Assembly: GCA_934045075.1 (NCBI GenBank)
Contig: OW203722.1
Span: 1,581,001 to 1,645,000, forward strand
Source of the DNA: Yponomeuta sedellus
Lineage: Eukaryota; Arthropoda; Insecta; Lepidoptera; Yponomeutidae
DNA: 64,000 nt
Direction of reading: 5' to 3'
Within the stretch, counting starts at the first letter, position 1. Each line of letters starts with the position of its first letter. The position numbers and the translations under genes were made by a program. The notes beneath the pieces were generated by a model that did not search any database, had not been told where the DNA came from, and worked only from the letters and a program-made list of their open reading frames with translations. Below, one piece after another: positions 56,301 through 64,000 of the stretch.

Positions 56301-59300
56301 CCTCCGCGTACACGGGGTCGGAGAAGCCCGTCAGCTGCGTCACCTTCGACAGCCGCCCCTTCGCGTCCGCCGCGCCCGGCCCGCGCCCTGGAACCACTCT
56401 TATTTGCAGGGCGAAAGGGGAATAATCGCTTCATATTTATAATTTTTTTGTGGGACGTCGGGCGAACAGAACATTTTTTTTTGGAAGTGAGTTATGTAAG
56501 CAGACTGTTTCTTTTCGTACCAATTCGAACTTGATCATTGAATGTCAATGAATTAATTTTGAAGGCCGATTTTCACCATAATTTATCTTTTAACGAGAAC
56601 GATGTAGGCATTTATATAAAATATAAGCAAATGCATAAAGTTACTTTTTCACAATCATTATCTAGAGGCAAGTACTCACCATCCAAAGCCTTGGACAGCG
56701 AGAGCTCGAAGATGTCATGGTTTCCAGCATTAACGCCGGAGTTCACGAGTTGCGAGAACACGATACCGGCTTCCACGTCTACGGTGGCCTTCGCCGGGGT
56801 CTCTTCACGCTCCTGCTGCAGAAACAAAACGTTTATTATTAGACTTTATTGAAAATTAACAAACAACAAAACAGAAAAAAAATCTTTCATTTTTTTCACG
56901 CAAGGTTAATGTGTGACCAGTAAAAACCAATATATGAATATTGAATTTTTCTCTGGCAAACGATGTTTCACTGACAAACGTTGTTTTTACCTAAGGTTAC
57001 TTGTATATACATAAAAGTGTCTCCAGCGCGGCGTCGCAGGCACACACAACACACACAGACCTGCGCCTCCAGCGCGGCGGGGCAGGCGCCGAGCGCGGCG
57101 CGGCAGACACACACACACTCACCTGCGCCTCCAGCGCGGCGGGCCTCGCAGCGCGCAGCAGCGCGGCGAGCGCGGCGGGGCAGGCGCCGAGCGCGGCGCG
57201 GCAGACACACACACACTCACCTGCGCCTCCAGCGCGGCGGGCCTCGCAGCGCGCAGCAGCGCGGCGAGCGCGGCGGGGCAGGCGCCGAGCGCGGCGCGGC
57301 AGACACACACACACTCACCTGCGCCTCCAGCGCGGCGGGCCTCGCAGCGCGCAGCAGCGCGGCGAGCGCGGCGGGGCAGGCGCCGAGCGCGGCGCGGCGC
57401 AGCGGCTCGGGCCGCGCGGCGCCCATGCGCAGGCACATGGCCGCGTGCTCCACGTCGTCCGCCGTCAGCGCCGTCGCGCCCGAACCTGCGGACGCGGGCT
57501 GTCGTTCAGAGGTCTCGTACCGTCGGACGACAACTCAGTACGTGCTGTTAGGTTTACTGCCTTATTTCCCAATTTTGCAGACATCAGTAATATCGACGCG
57601 TAGTGCCCGGTATAAAAAATGCAGTAGGCGCATACCTCGAGCGGTCGAGCTCTGACTCACAAACCTATCGCATTACCTGCAATTAATTATCATCGGATTA
57701 CTTTTACGTAAAGTGACCTTAAACCACACTAAACATCAGTTTAAGTGAATTCCAGTTGTTCGATTCCAAGGACCTCGCGGAGCGCCATTCTCCTCCGCTA
57801 ACAGTACGTCTACGTAGCTACAAGTAAAAATTCAATTTCGGTAACGAACTAAGGTGGCATTGCATCGGAAAACTAAAAGAGGAACCTCTTTGCTAAGGAA
57901 CGGCAACGGAGGCTTGCGGTACTGACCGGGGCGGCGGCGCAGCGCGAGCAGCAGCGCGGCCAGGTGCAGCGCGCGCGCGGCGGGCGCGGGGGCGGGCGCG
58001 CGCAGCGCCAGCGCGGCCAGCGCCGAGCACGCGCACGCCACCGTGAAGGGCTCGCCCGCCACCAGCGCCTGCCGCAGCCCCCCCCCGCCCGCGCCGCCGC
58101 CGCCGCCGCCGCTCGACGATTGACTCTTACTCCTACGACGGGAACACACGTCAAACTTAGGCCGGAATAATTTTTTTTCGGCATAAAGCTGGCCTCAGAA
58201 AATGCAAAAAATCAAGCAAGTTTTTCTTAAGTCGCGTTTCCACTATGCAAGTGCTTGCATACATGAATGACGTCACACTTGTGTGCAAGTGACTTGAATT
58301 GGAAACCGGTTTTTGTTCAACTTGCGGCTTGCATACAAGATTTTCGTGGCATACACGTTAGTTCTTTCTTGTACAGTGTCGATCATGAGTGAAATATGTG
58401 CTGTGGTTGGTGCTGCGTGCAGAGCAAATACAAATAATGCGTACAAATAATTATACATAATTATAAGAAATAATAAAAAGAAGCATCGACGACATGTTTT
58501 TGATATTCTTTATAAATACTACTGTTTTCTCCGTATTCCACTTAGCAGTCATTTTTATAAGGCAATCCTGCACACTTCCCTCTATACACGAGCGGTTGCG
58601 CTTGCAATTTGCATCCAAATGAGCTGACTTGAGTGTTGTGCGTACAAGTTCAAACCTAACTGCATGCAAGTTGCAACTTGTTTGCAAGTCGTCGTTTCTA
58701 CTATAAAATTTGCATGCAAATTGCACCTTGCATGCATAGTGGAAACGCGGCTTTAGTTTTCGTACAATACTATGTAATTTTTTAAAAAAAAATATCCTTA
58801 GCACGGGTTAGTGCATTAAAAAGAATATAATCATTTGGCGCCCATTAGCTCAGTTGGAAATGGAAAGAGCGCTGACACGGATAGCCAGAGGTCGCGGGTT
58901 CGAATCCCGGCATGGGTGGAATTTTTAGCCTCTAAATAGGTTTTTAAATTTGTTCCTTAGCACGGGTTAGTGCATTGAAAATAAAAATAGTGTAATCATG
59001 TGGGTACAGTGATATCGTTCCGATGTTAAACCTAACTGCAAAGTAGGTAGTCGGGGCTGTAAGTAATGCAATTTGCTTAAGTCAGATGTCGCTGCCTGTA
59101 CGTAATACAGAGAATATTGTAAAGAGGTTCGAAATTTCACTGATGCCGTGAGTCGCCCATTGGCTCAATTGGTAGAGCGCTGGTACGGATAGCCAGAGGT
59201 TGCGGGTTCGAATCCCGGCATGGGTGAAATTTTTAGCCTCTAAATAGGTTTTTAAATTTGTTCCTTAGCACGGGTTAGTGCATTGAAAATAAAAATAGTG

Positions 59301-62300
59301 TAATCATGTGGGTACAGTGATATCGTTCCGATGTTAAACCTAACTGCAAAGTAGGTAGTCGGGGCTGTAAGTAATGCAATTTGCTTAAGTCAGATGTCGC
59401 TGCCTGTACGTAATACAGAGAATATTGTAAAGAGGTTCGAAATTTCACTGATGCCGTGAGTCGCCCATTGGCTCAATTGGTAGAGCGCTGGTACGGATAG
59501 CCAGAGGTTGCGGGTTCGAATCCCGGCATGGGTGAATTTTTGGCCTCTAAATAGGTTTTTAAATTTTTAGCCTCTAAATAGGTTTTTAAAAATTGACCTT
59601 AGCACGGGTTAGCGCATTAAAAAGTATATAATTCTATGTAATGTTATATAATAAAGGCATAAACGCATAATAGTACATTACACAACTAGGGTGGTAATAC
59701 AAAGAAAGGCCGAGATCGCAGAAGTTTACGGCCCGAGCTGCAAGCGAGGGACGTAAATATGCGATCGAGAGCTTTCTTATTACCTCCCGTGTTGTGTACC
59801 TCTTTTTATGTCTACAATTGGCCAGAAAGCGGCTTTTTCCGTATGCGCAGCGTGCGAAAAAAGCCACTTTATTGCCAGGTGTGGCATAAAACATGTTACA
59901 AGATACCCAATAACAATTAAAGATTGGAAACCACAGGTGTTACGTGCAAATTGTGAAACCACAGATCGAGCCAGATTTACTATACTACATGTCTAGAATG
60001 ACTTATCACGCTATTCTAATAAAATTAAAACATTTTCTATGCTAATTCAACGTACAATGTACAATTTCTAGTTACACACGTGTGGGAAGCGCTCGTGGCC
60101 TAGAGAAGCGCTCGTGGCCTAGGCGAACCGAGTGATTGGAATCAATCACTTGGTTAAGCAATGACAGGCGCGGTCAGGTACGGGATGGGTGAGCGTCCCG
60201 TGACTACCGCTAGTGGCATTTTTCCGAGCGCTTCCGTGCTTCGCAAGGCACGTTAAGCCGTTGGTGCCGGCTGTCATTAATGGCAGTCGTTAAGCCATGT
60301 CAGAGGCCTTATGGGCGGCTTGATAACTTCTGACAGTAAGGCCCGCCACTGTCTTACAATCCTCCACCAACCCGGACTTGGCCCCCGTGGTGGAGTATGG
60401 CCTAACCTTCCTGCGATGCAGGAAGAGACCCGTGCCCCAGCAGTGGGGACATACAAGGGTTGATAACGATATGTGTGTGTCATACTCACGCGGGTAAGTT
60501 GAAGGCGGACTGCGAGGCGTAGGTGCCGTCGCTGGTCACGAGCTGGCGCGGCGCGCTGGACTCGGCGGGCGCCGCCTCGGACTCCTCCTGGCTCTACCGA
60601 CAGTAAATTTAGCCATACATTTAATATGGAGGTTTACTATCTCACAATGGGTTTATTTTAGCTTAACTAACAACATATTTGTAACATATTTTTCTTAGTG
60701 CAAAATAGCATAAGTCCGTTATAATTTCAATTAAATTTAAGGAGCATTTGAAATGAAATGAAATATTCTGAGCTCTCCGTGCAGCGCCCGCTGGATTTTG
60801 TCCGCTGTTGTGCTAGTGTTATAAATTACATCCTCATCAGTGACCAATAAATTGATCGTGATTAAAATCGAAAGTGATTCAATGCTTCACCTCAACCTTA
60901 GCGTTGCGCGAATAGTTCTGAATCTGTGCTAAGCAAAATAGCACGTCATCTAGCGTTCAACGCTAGATGCTGACTCACCTCCACATCCGTTGGCAGGACA
61001 TTCTGCAGCACTTCAAGCGCTTTGAGCGCGCGGGCGGGGGTGGTGGCGAAGTGGGCAGTCAGCCACAGCGCCGAACGAGCGATGCGGCCCACTTTCACGG
61101 CTGGCAGGCATTCCAGTAACCTCTGTAGGGGACAAAAAGTTTAAAATTGTCTACAAGCAAATGTAGACCTGTCTTGATGACCTCCGATGCTTTTATCAGC
61201 ATTTAAGTTTTGTTTTACCAAATCTTGATTAGACCAGTTTAATGTACAACTAATGTAGACAAAATAACTTGCGATGGCCGAATATTTAATTTGTCTATAT
61301 CTATCTATATTTAATTTGTCTTAATAATAATGTTTTGACGAGTGTAGAAAGTTATTAATTTTTTAAATAAAATATAAAATGTTTGGAATTGAACAAAAAC
61401 TTTTTTTTTTAATATGAATAATTTAATTACCTACATTTTTAAAAACTTTTATTACAATTTTACAATAATTGTTATTACTGAGTTTATTATAATAATAAGT
61501 TATCTTTTAGTGAGTTTTTCAGTATCTATGGTACAAAACTACTGTCACTTTGATACAGGTTTGCCCGTTGTCATTGCATTGAAACATAATATATTTGTGT
61601 AATGTATAAACAACCCTGCACATGAAATTTATGACAATAAATACTTGATTAATTGTCTGAACGATCCACTGTAAGCGGCATGCTTCTCAAAATGTAGTAA
61701 CGCATAGTGGTCATTTCGTAATGTAATGGGGTTAGTTCGTGTGTTTTTGTTGAACAGCCGCGTTCAACAGAAACACACGAAGGTGAAAGGGTTTGCGGCT
61801 TTTTGTGTATCGCGAAGTTATCTTAGCGTATGGGCTTAATTGGTGTGTTTTACTAATGCCACCGCTCGTGTAGTTGGTGTGTGTGTGTGTGCGTGTAGCG
61901 GCGTGACTCACGTCGTAGAGCAGGTCGGCGAGGTCGGGGAAGGAGTGCAGCGCGTCGCGCACAAAGAGCAGCACGTCGGCGGCGGCCGGCTCCGCGCCGT
62001 CGCCCAGCAGCTCCAGCATGGCCGGCGCCACGCTGCGCGCCACCTCGGGGAACTGCGGGCAGCGGGGGGCGCGGCGGTGTAAGGCCGGCGGTACGCGCTC
62101 GCCCGAGACCCGGCGAGTTTACTTTCCTTGCGAGATCTCAGAGTGCCGGTTGCGTAAGACCCGCAACGAACGATAAACTCTCGGGGCCTAGGATGAGCGT
62201 GAGCTGCCGCTATGAGGGGTCGAAAATGTCCAAAACTGTCTTTCCGCGGGAACTGACGGGAGTGGACTGACCTCGAACGCGGCGCAGTATAGATCGGGGG

Positions 62301-64000
62301 AGTTGGCGGCGACAAGTATATTTATTCTTACTTGTCCGATTTAATAAACAAAATTCTACCCTTAAACTATGACTTTTTAGTCAATAACTGCCATATTTCC
62401 ATAAATGAAGTAACCTGGAACACTCGCCTAGATAACACTCTGCCAATTTTATAAACATAGTCCATGATAGTTCATGAATTTGCGAGAAAATGTCTAGTTT
62501 AGGCATCTGATCTCAATTTTAAGGTTAGAATCTTGTCAACTAAATTGGACAAGTAAGAATAAATAGACTGTAGAGACTGAGCAGACCCGCGGCGCGGTAG
62601 AGAAAGAGAGTGAGAGTCTAGAGAGTGAGCAAACATTATGCACGGCACGGTAGAAAAAAAGGGAGTGAACATGTCCAGAGAGTGAGTGGTGGGCCGACCT
62701 TGAGCGCGGCGCGGTGCATGGCGCGCACGAGCAGCTGCCGGTAGGGCGCGGCGTCCTCGTGGTCGGCGCCGGCCGCGCGCGCCGCCTCCTTGCACAGCGC
62801 CTGCACCAGCTCCTCGGCGTGGCGCGGCGTGGCCAGCTCCAGCGCTGCGCACGGGGGGGGGACACGACAAATTTGTATTGTTTATTATCATGAATCAGCT
62901 ACATCTGATATTTGCGTGCCACCTTTTGGCAAAACATTTTAAAGTTAAACTAACATAAAAATGACAAATTTAAAACCGCAGTAATGCCTGCACTTGTAGG
63001 TACTATTGACATATGTTTATGCAAATAAATGAATCTATATCTTCATCTATAAGTTTTCCTTAGCTTTGCATCTTTGCAATACCACTACTTCCGCGAATTT
63101 ACCAAGATCTAGGCGCAGAATGTCCTAGCCACAAAATGTCAGTATTCCTTTATGGCAAAATGAGCTACTCGCAAAATGGTCTCTAACTTGTCCTTCGGTT
63201 TAAGTAATAAACATTTTCATAAGTTTAAGCGCGTCCGAAAATTTAAGCATTCTGCAACATAAACGAGTCCGCCGCGAGCCCCCTCCGGCGCTGCGAGCAG
63301 CCTCCTGCCGCCGCGCGGCGCGCGTGACTCACCCAGGTGCGGCGTGACTCACCCAGGTGCGGCGTGACTCACCCAGGTGCGGCGTGACTCACCCAGGTGC
63401 GGCGTGACTCACCCAGGTGCGGCGTGACTCACCCAGGTGCAGCGTGACTCACCCAGGTGCAGCGCGACTCACCCAGGTGCGGCGTGACTCACCCAGGTGC
63501 AGCGTGCGGCGGCGCACGAGCAGGTCCGGCGCGGCCAGCACGCGCAGCACGTCCATGGCAAGCTGCGGCAGCGCGCGCGCCGCGTCGCCGCCGGCGCCCA
63601 GCGCGCCGAGCCGCTCCAGCACGATCAGCTTCACGTTGTTGTCGCTCTCCTTCACGATCAGCTCGATGTAGCACGCCGCCGCCGCCTGCGTCACGAGACA
63701 CGCGCGTGTCGGTGCGAACGAGTCACGTTAAGCTGGGTGCTGACCGAGGTTACGAGGTGTAATGTGACATGTTACACAGCGAGCAACGGTGCTGTCAGTG
63801 CGTAGTGTTACGGGGAAACTGGCGAGCAGTTTGAGTGCTCCACCCGACTATCAAATGTTACATTAGACATCGTAATGTTGGTTAGCTTAAGTTATAGCTT
63901 TCAAAAATTATAGTTGTCGATTCGGTCTACCCGTAAATGCGGAGACTGACCTTGATAGCGGCAGGTGCCGAAGACAGCGTGGTGAGCGTGCCGGCCGCTT
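50254..64000 (-). CDS. COPB1: Coatomer subunit beta (beta-COP), C-terminal two thirds, 15 exons
   Basis: Family role: beta-COP is a core subunit of the COPI coat that forms Golgi retrograde vesicles. Seen: 15 in-phase exons give about 690 residues of a protein usually near 950. They contain [174 protein letters not shown] and the C-terminal [10 protein letters not shown]. The order is unbroken. The middle (57319-58132) has drifted to Ala/Arg/Gly-rich, GC-rich code. Three exon ends are tandemly duplicated into the intron. The 5' exons lie beyond 64000. Confidence 0.96.
50365..50560 (-). mobile_element. Retroposon tail (same as end of family D)
   Basis: AAGAATATTCTTTATTGTAC, GGCGGCCTTATTGCTAAAAG, GAGACGGGTAGTCGGTGCAA. 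Confidence 0.6.
51136..51237. repeat. Perfect palindrome, 49-bp arms, 4-bp loop
   Basis: Left arm 51136-51184 and right arm 51189-51237 are exact reverse complements around CCCC. It lies in the beta-COP intron beside the 72-bp array. Confidence 0.9.
51244..51315. repeat. Second perfect palindrome, 34-bp arms, 4-bp loop
   Basis: Left arm 51244-51277, loop CCCC, right arm 51282-51315. It begins 7 bp after the first palindrome and shares ACTGCACT and TACACAG words with it and with the 72-bp unit. Confidence 0.88.
51367..51513 (-). repeat. 72-bp tandem repeat of beta-COP exon end plus 5' splice site
   Basis: The anchor TACCTGGCTC starts at 51511, 51439 and (as TACGTGGCTC) 51367, exactly 72 bp apart. 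Each unit holds about 45 bp of exon ([10 protein letters not shown]) and 27 bp of intron. The frame stays open across the copies, each ending at a possible donor GTACC. Confidence 0.9.
51514..51666 (-). CDS. COPB1: beta-COP penultimate exon with 72-bp tandem copies of its end
   Basis: 51 codons: [20 protein letters not shown] to [11 protein letters not shown]. Acceptor CTGCGCAG, donor GTACCT. The exon end and donor recur at 51439-51510 and 51367-51438, in frame. Confidence 0.96.
51822..52045. mobile_element. SINE family A, inverted composite
   Basis: Antisense unit 51830-51980, then sense tail TTTTAGCCTCTAAATAGG to TTAGTACATTAAAAAAA, in a beta-COP intron. Confidence 0.72.
52106..52443 (+). 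mobile_element. Repeat family E with 10-bp target duplication
   Basis: Flanked by GTCAACGAAT at 52096 and 52444. Lies in a beta-COP intron about 45 bp from an exon donor. Confidence 0.78.
52487..52576 (-). CDS. COPB1: beta-COP exon
   Basis: 30 codons: [18 protein letters not shown] to [11 protein letters not shown]. Acceptor CTCCACAG, donor GTATTT. Confidence 0.96.
52665..52852 (-). mobile_element. Helitron-like short element (TC...CTAG)
   Basis: Inverse of the 5865 type: CTAGCTGACCCGGCGAACTT to TTTTTATATTATAGA. Confidence 0.55.
53838..53983 (-). CDS. COPB1: beta-COP exon, [14 protein letters not shown]
   Basis: [48 protein letters not shown]. Acceptor GGCCGGCAG, donor GTACTG. Confidence 0.97.
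54507..54704 (-). mobile_element. LINE reverse-transcriptase C-terminal remnant
   Basis: Minus-strand reading has [11 protein letters not shown] and [12 protein letters not shown], typical of an RTE-like C terminus. Confidence 0.6.
54740..54989 (+). mobile_element. SINE family A, monomer
   Basis: Unit with the tRNA-like part GCCCATTAGCTCAGTTG and GGTTCGAATCC, A-rich 3' end, flanked by TAGTTTACA at 54731 and 54990. Lies in a beta-COP intron about 30 bp from an exon donor. Confidence 0.8.
55022..55183 (-). CDS. COPB1: beta-COP exon, appendage domain
   Basis: [36 protein letters not shown]. Acceptor TTGCGCAG, donor GTGAGTGG. Confidence 0.96.
55294..55593. mobile_element. hAT-like MITE inside a minisatellite
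   Basis: TIR CAGGGGCGTAGC / GCTACGCCACTG and an 8-bp duplication GTAGACGC at 55286 and 55594, as in the hAT superfamily. Confidence 0.8.
55596..55860. repeat. 21-bp minisatellite (about 12 degenerate copies; three more at 55226-55293)
   Basis: Unit close to GTTATTGAGGGTGGAAGCCAC. Lies in a beta-COP intron and is interrupted by the hAT-like insertion. Confidence 0.8.
56241..56387 (-). CDS. COPB1: beta-COP exon, start of appendage domain
   Basis: [38 protein letters not shown]. Acceptor GGTTCCAG, donor GTGAGTG. Strongly conserved. Confidence 0.96.
56680..56815 (-). CDS. COPB1: beta-COP exon
   Basis: [20 protein letters not shown] to LSLSKALD. Acceptor TTTCTGCAGCAG is a NAGNAG tandem site, so one Gln may be optional. 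Donor GTGAGT. Confidence 0.92.
57061..57418 (-). repeat. 98-bp tandem repeat of beta-COP exon end plus 5' splice site
   Basis: The anchor CTGCGCCTCC lies at 57319 (real exon), 57221, 57123 and 57061. Two full 98-bp steps are followed by a shortened 62-bp one. Every full unit repeats the donor GTGAGTGTGTG. 98 is not a multiple of three, so using an outer donor would shift the frame. Confidence 0.9.
57319..57485 (-). CDS. COPB1: beta-COP exon with tandemly copied 3' end
   Basis: [20 protein letters not shown] to [11 protein letters not shown]. Acceptor GTCCGCAG, donor GTGAGT. The last 70 or so nt plus the donor recur at a 98-bp period downstream (57061-57318). Confidence 0.88.
57927..58132 (-). 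CDS. COPB1: beta-COP exon, Gly/Ala-rich variant
   Basis: [13 protein letters not shown] linker, then [20 protein letters not shown] and [13 protein letters not shown]. Matches the family helices only by pattern; extreme GC content. Acceptor CGTCGTAG, donor GTCAGT. Confidence 0.88.
58230..58752. mobile_element. PIF/Harbinger-like MITE
   Basis: TIR AGTCGCGTTTCCACTATGCA / GCATAGTGGAAACGCGGCT with TTA on each side (58227-58229, 58753-58755). Many TTGCATGCAA-type words inside. No transposase. Confidence 0.75.
58779..59633 (+). mobile_element. SINE family A: multimer (three tRNA-like heads) as one insertion
   Basis: Three tRNA-like domains (about 58842-58918, 59155-59226, 59463-59534) in head-to-tail units. 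The last two full units repeat at 308 bp. The block ends in A-rich sequence. CTATGTAAT flanks the whole block at 58770-58778 and 59634-59642, so it looks like a single retroposed multimer. Confidence 0.8.
59671..59890. repeat. Repeat family I
   Basis: Second copy of the 20290 block, directly downstream of the SINE trimer. Confidence 0.7.
60086..60468 (-). mobile_element. Repeat family E next to a beta-COP splice donor
   Basis: Inverted copy with its end repeated twice (GAAGCGCTCGTGGCCTAG at 60086 and 60104). It finishes about 21 bp from the exon that starts at 60490. Confidence 0.75.
60490..60593 (-). CDS. COPB1: beta-COP exon, [14 protein letters not shown]
   Basis: [29 protein letters not shown] second AG six bases in (CCAG) could trim two codons in frame. 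The pyrimidine tract is poor. A family-E repeat ends about 21 bp past the donor. Confidence 0.88.
60979..61122 (-). CDS. COPB1: beta-COP exon
   Basis: 48 codons: [20 protein letters not shown] to NVLPTDVE. Acceptor CCTACAG, donor GTGAGT. Confidence 0.93.
61912..62052 (-). CDS. COPB1: beta-COP exon
   Basis: 47 codons: [20 protein letters not shown] to LADLLYD. Acceptor GCCCGCAG, donor GTGAGT. Confidence 0.94.
62699..62844 (-). CDS. COPB1: beta-COP exon
   Basis: [17 protein letters not shown] and [17 protein letters not shown]. The donor GTCGGC is weak. Acceptor GTGCGCAG. Confidence 0.92.
63321..63500 (-). repeat. 20-bp tandem repeat (9 copies) carrying a beta-COP 5' splice site
   Basis: Nine units at an exact 20-bp step, each holding CACCTGG|GTGAGTCACG on the minus strand, that is the last bases of the exon plus a consensus donor. 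The unit beside the exon is the working one. Confidence 0.92.
63493..63685 (-). CDS. COPB1: beta-COP exon, [10 protein letters not shown]
   Basis: [20 protein letters not shown] to VRRRTLHL plus one base. Acceptor GACGCAG, donor GTGAGT. The donor region is repeated nine times downstream (63321-63500). Confidence 0.95.
63951..64000 (-). CDS. COPB1: beta-COP exon (cut by window edge)
   Basis: [15 protein letters not shown], donor GTCAGT. It continues past the end of the window. Confidence 0.92.

Noticed and set aside
56981..57655. Long plus-strand open frame (224 codons) rich in Ala/Arg
   Set aside because: Antisense shadow of the beta-COP exon and its 98-bp repeats in GC-rich sequence.
63321..63500. 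CRISPR-like regular array
   Set aside because: Units are contiguous with no unique spacers, in a eukaryotic intron; a minisatellite.

Overview
This is a 64 kb window of an insect nuclear genome, most likely from a moth or butterfly. The genes are split into short exons with GT-AG introns. The introns and spacers are AT-rich and full of short interspersed repeats: several tRNA-headed SINE families, Helitron-like TC...CTAG elements, PIF/Harbinger- and hAT-like MITEs, and damaged LINE pieces. The troponin T has the long glutamate tail typical of insects. No prokaryotic features are present. All gene calls come from reading translated exons, splice sites and reading-frame phase by eye. No database search was run.

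Four conserved genes were reconstructed. (1) RRP8, the nucleolar rRNA-processing methyltransferase, + strand, 3' part only (1-4344, four exons). (2) HELQ (Drosophila mus301), the DNA-repair helicase, - strand, complete in 16 exons (31835 down to 5338). The exons join without a phase error into 1028 codons plus stop. (3) Troponin T (Drosophila upheld), + strand, coding 37603-47278. It has ten constitutive or alternative coding exons per isoform, a pair of mutually exclusive 79-nt exons, and three candidate mini-exons of 3, 18 and 18 nt near the N terminus. (4) The beta subunit of the COPI coat (beta-COP, COPB1), - strand, 3' two thirds (15 exons, 64000 down to 50254; the 5' end lies outside the window).

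Layout: RRP8 and HELQ converge with about 1 kb between stop codons. HELQ and troponin T are divergent, separated by a 3-4 kb spacer ending in a GC-rich block with a likely non-coding first exon. Troponin T and beta-COP converge across about 3 kb. The genes have unrelated jobs (ribosome biogenesis, DNA repair, muscle contraction, secretory traffic), so no operon-like logic is implied.

The most interesting signals are at sub-gene scale. First, the 3' end of an exon plus its 5' splice site has been tandemly copied into the following intron at four places: HELQ exon 9 (four decayed copies) and three beta-COP exons (72-bp x3, 98-bp x3.4, 20-bp x9). Second, one abundant tRNA-derived SINE family occurs as a trimer inside a single target-site duplication, and as 5'-inverted fold-back copies flanked by 13-14-bp target duplications; this points to retrotransposition of multimeric RNA with twin-priming-like inversion. 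Third, two adjacent near-perfect palindromes (49-bp and 34-bp arms) sit beside the 72-bp splice-donor array of beta-COP. Nothing here looks like a wholly new multi-gene system.
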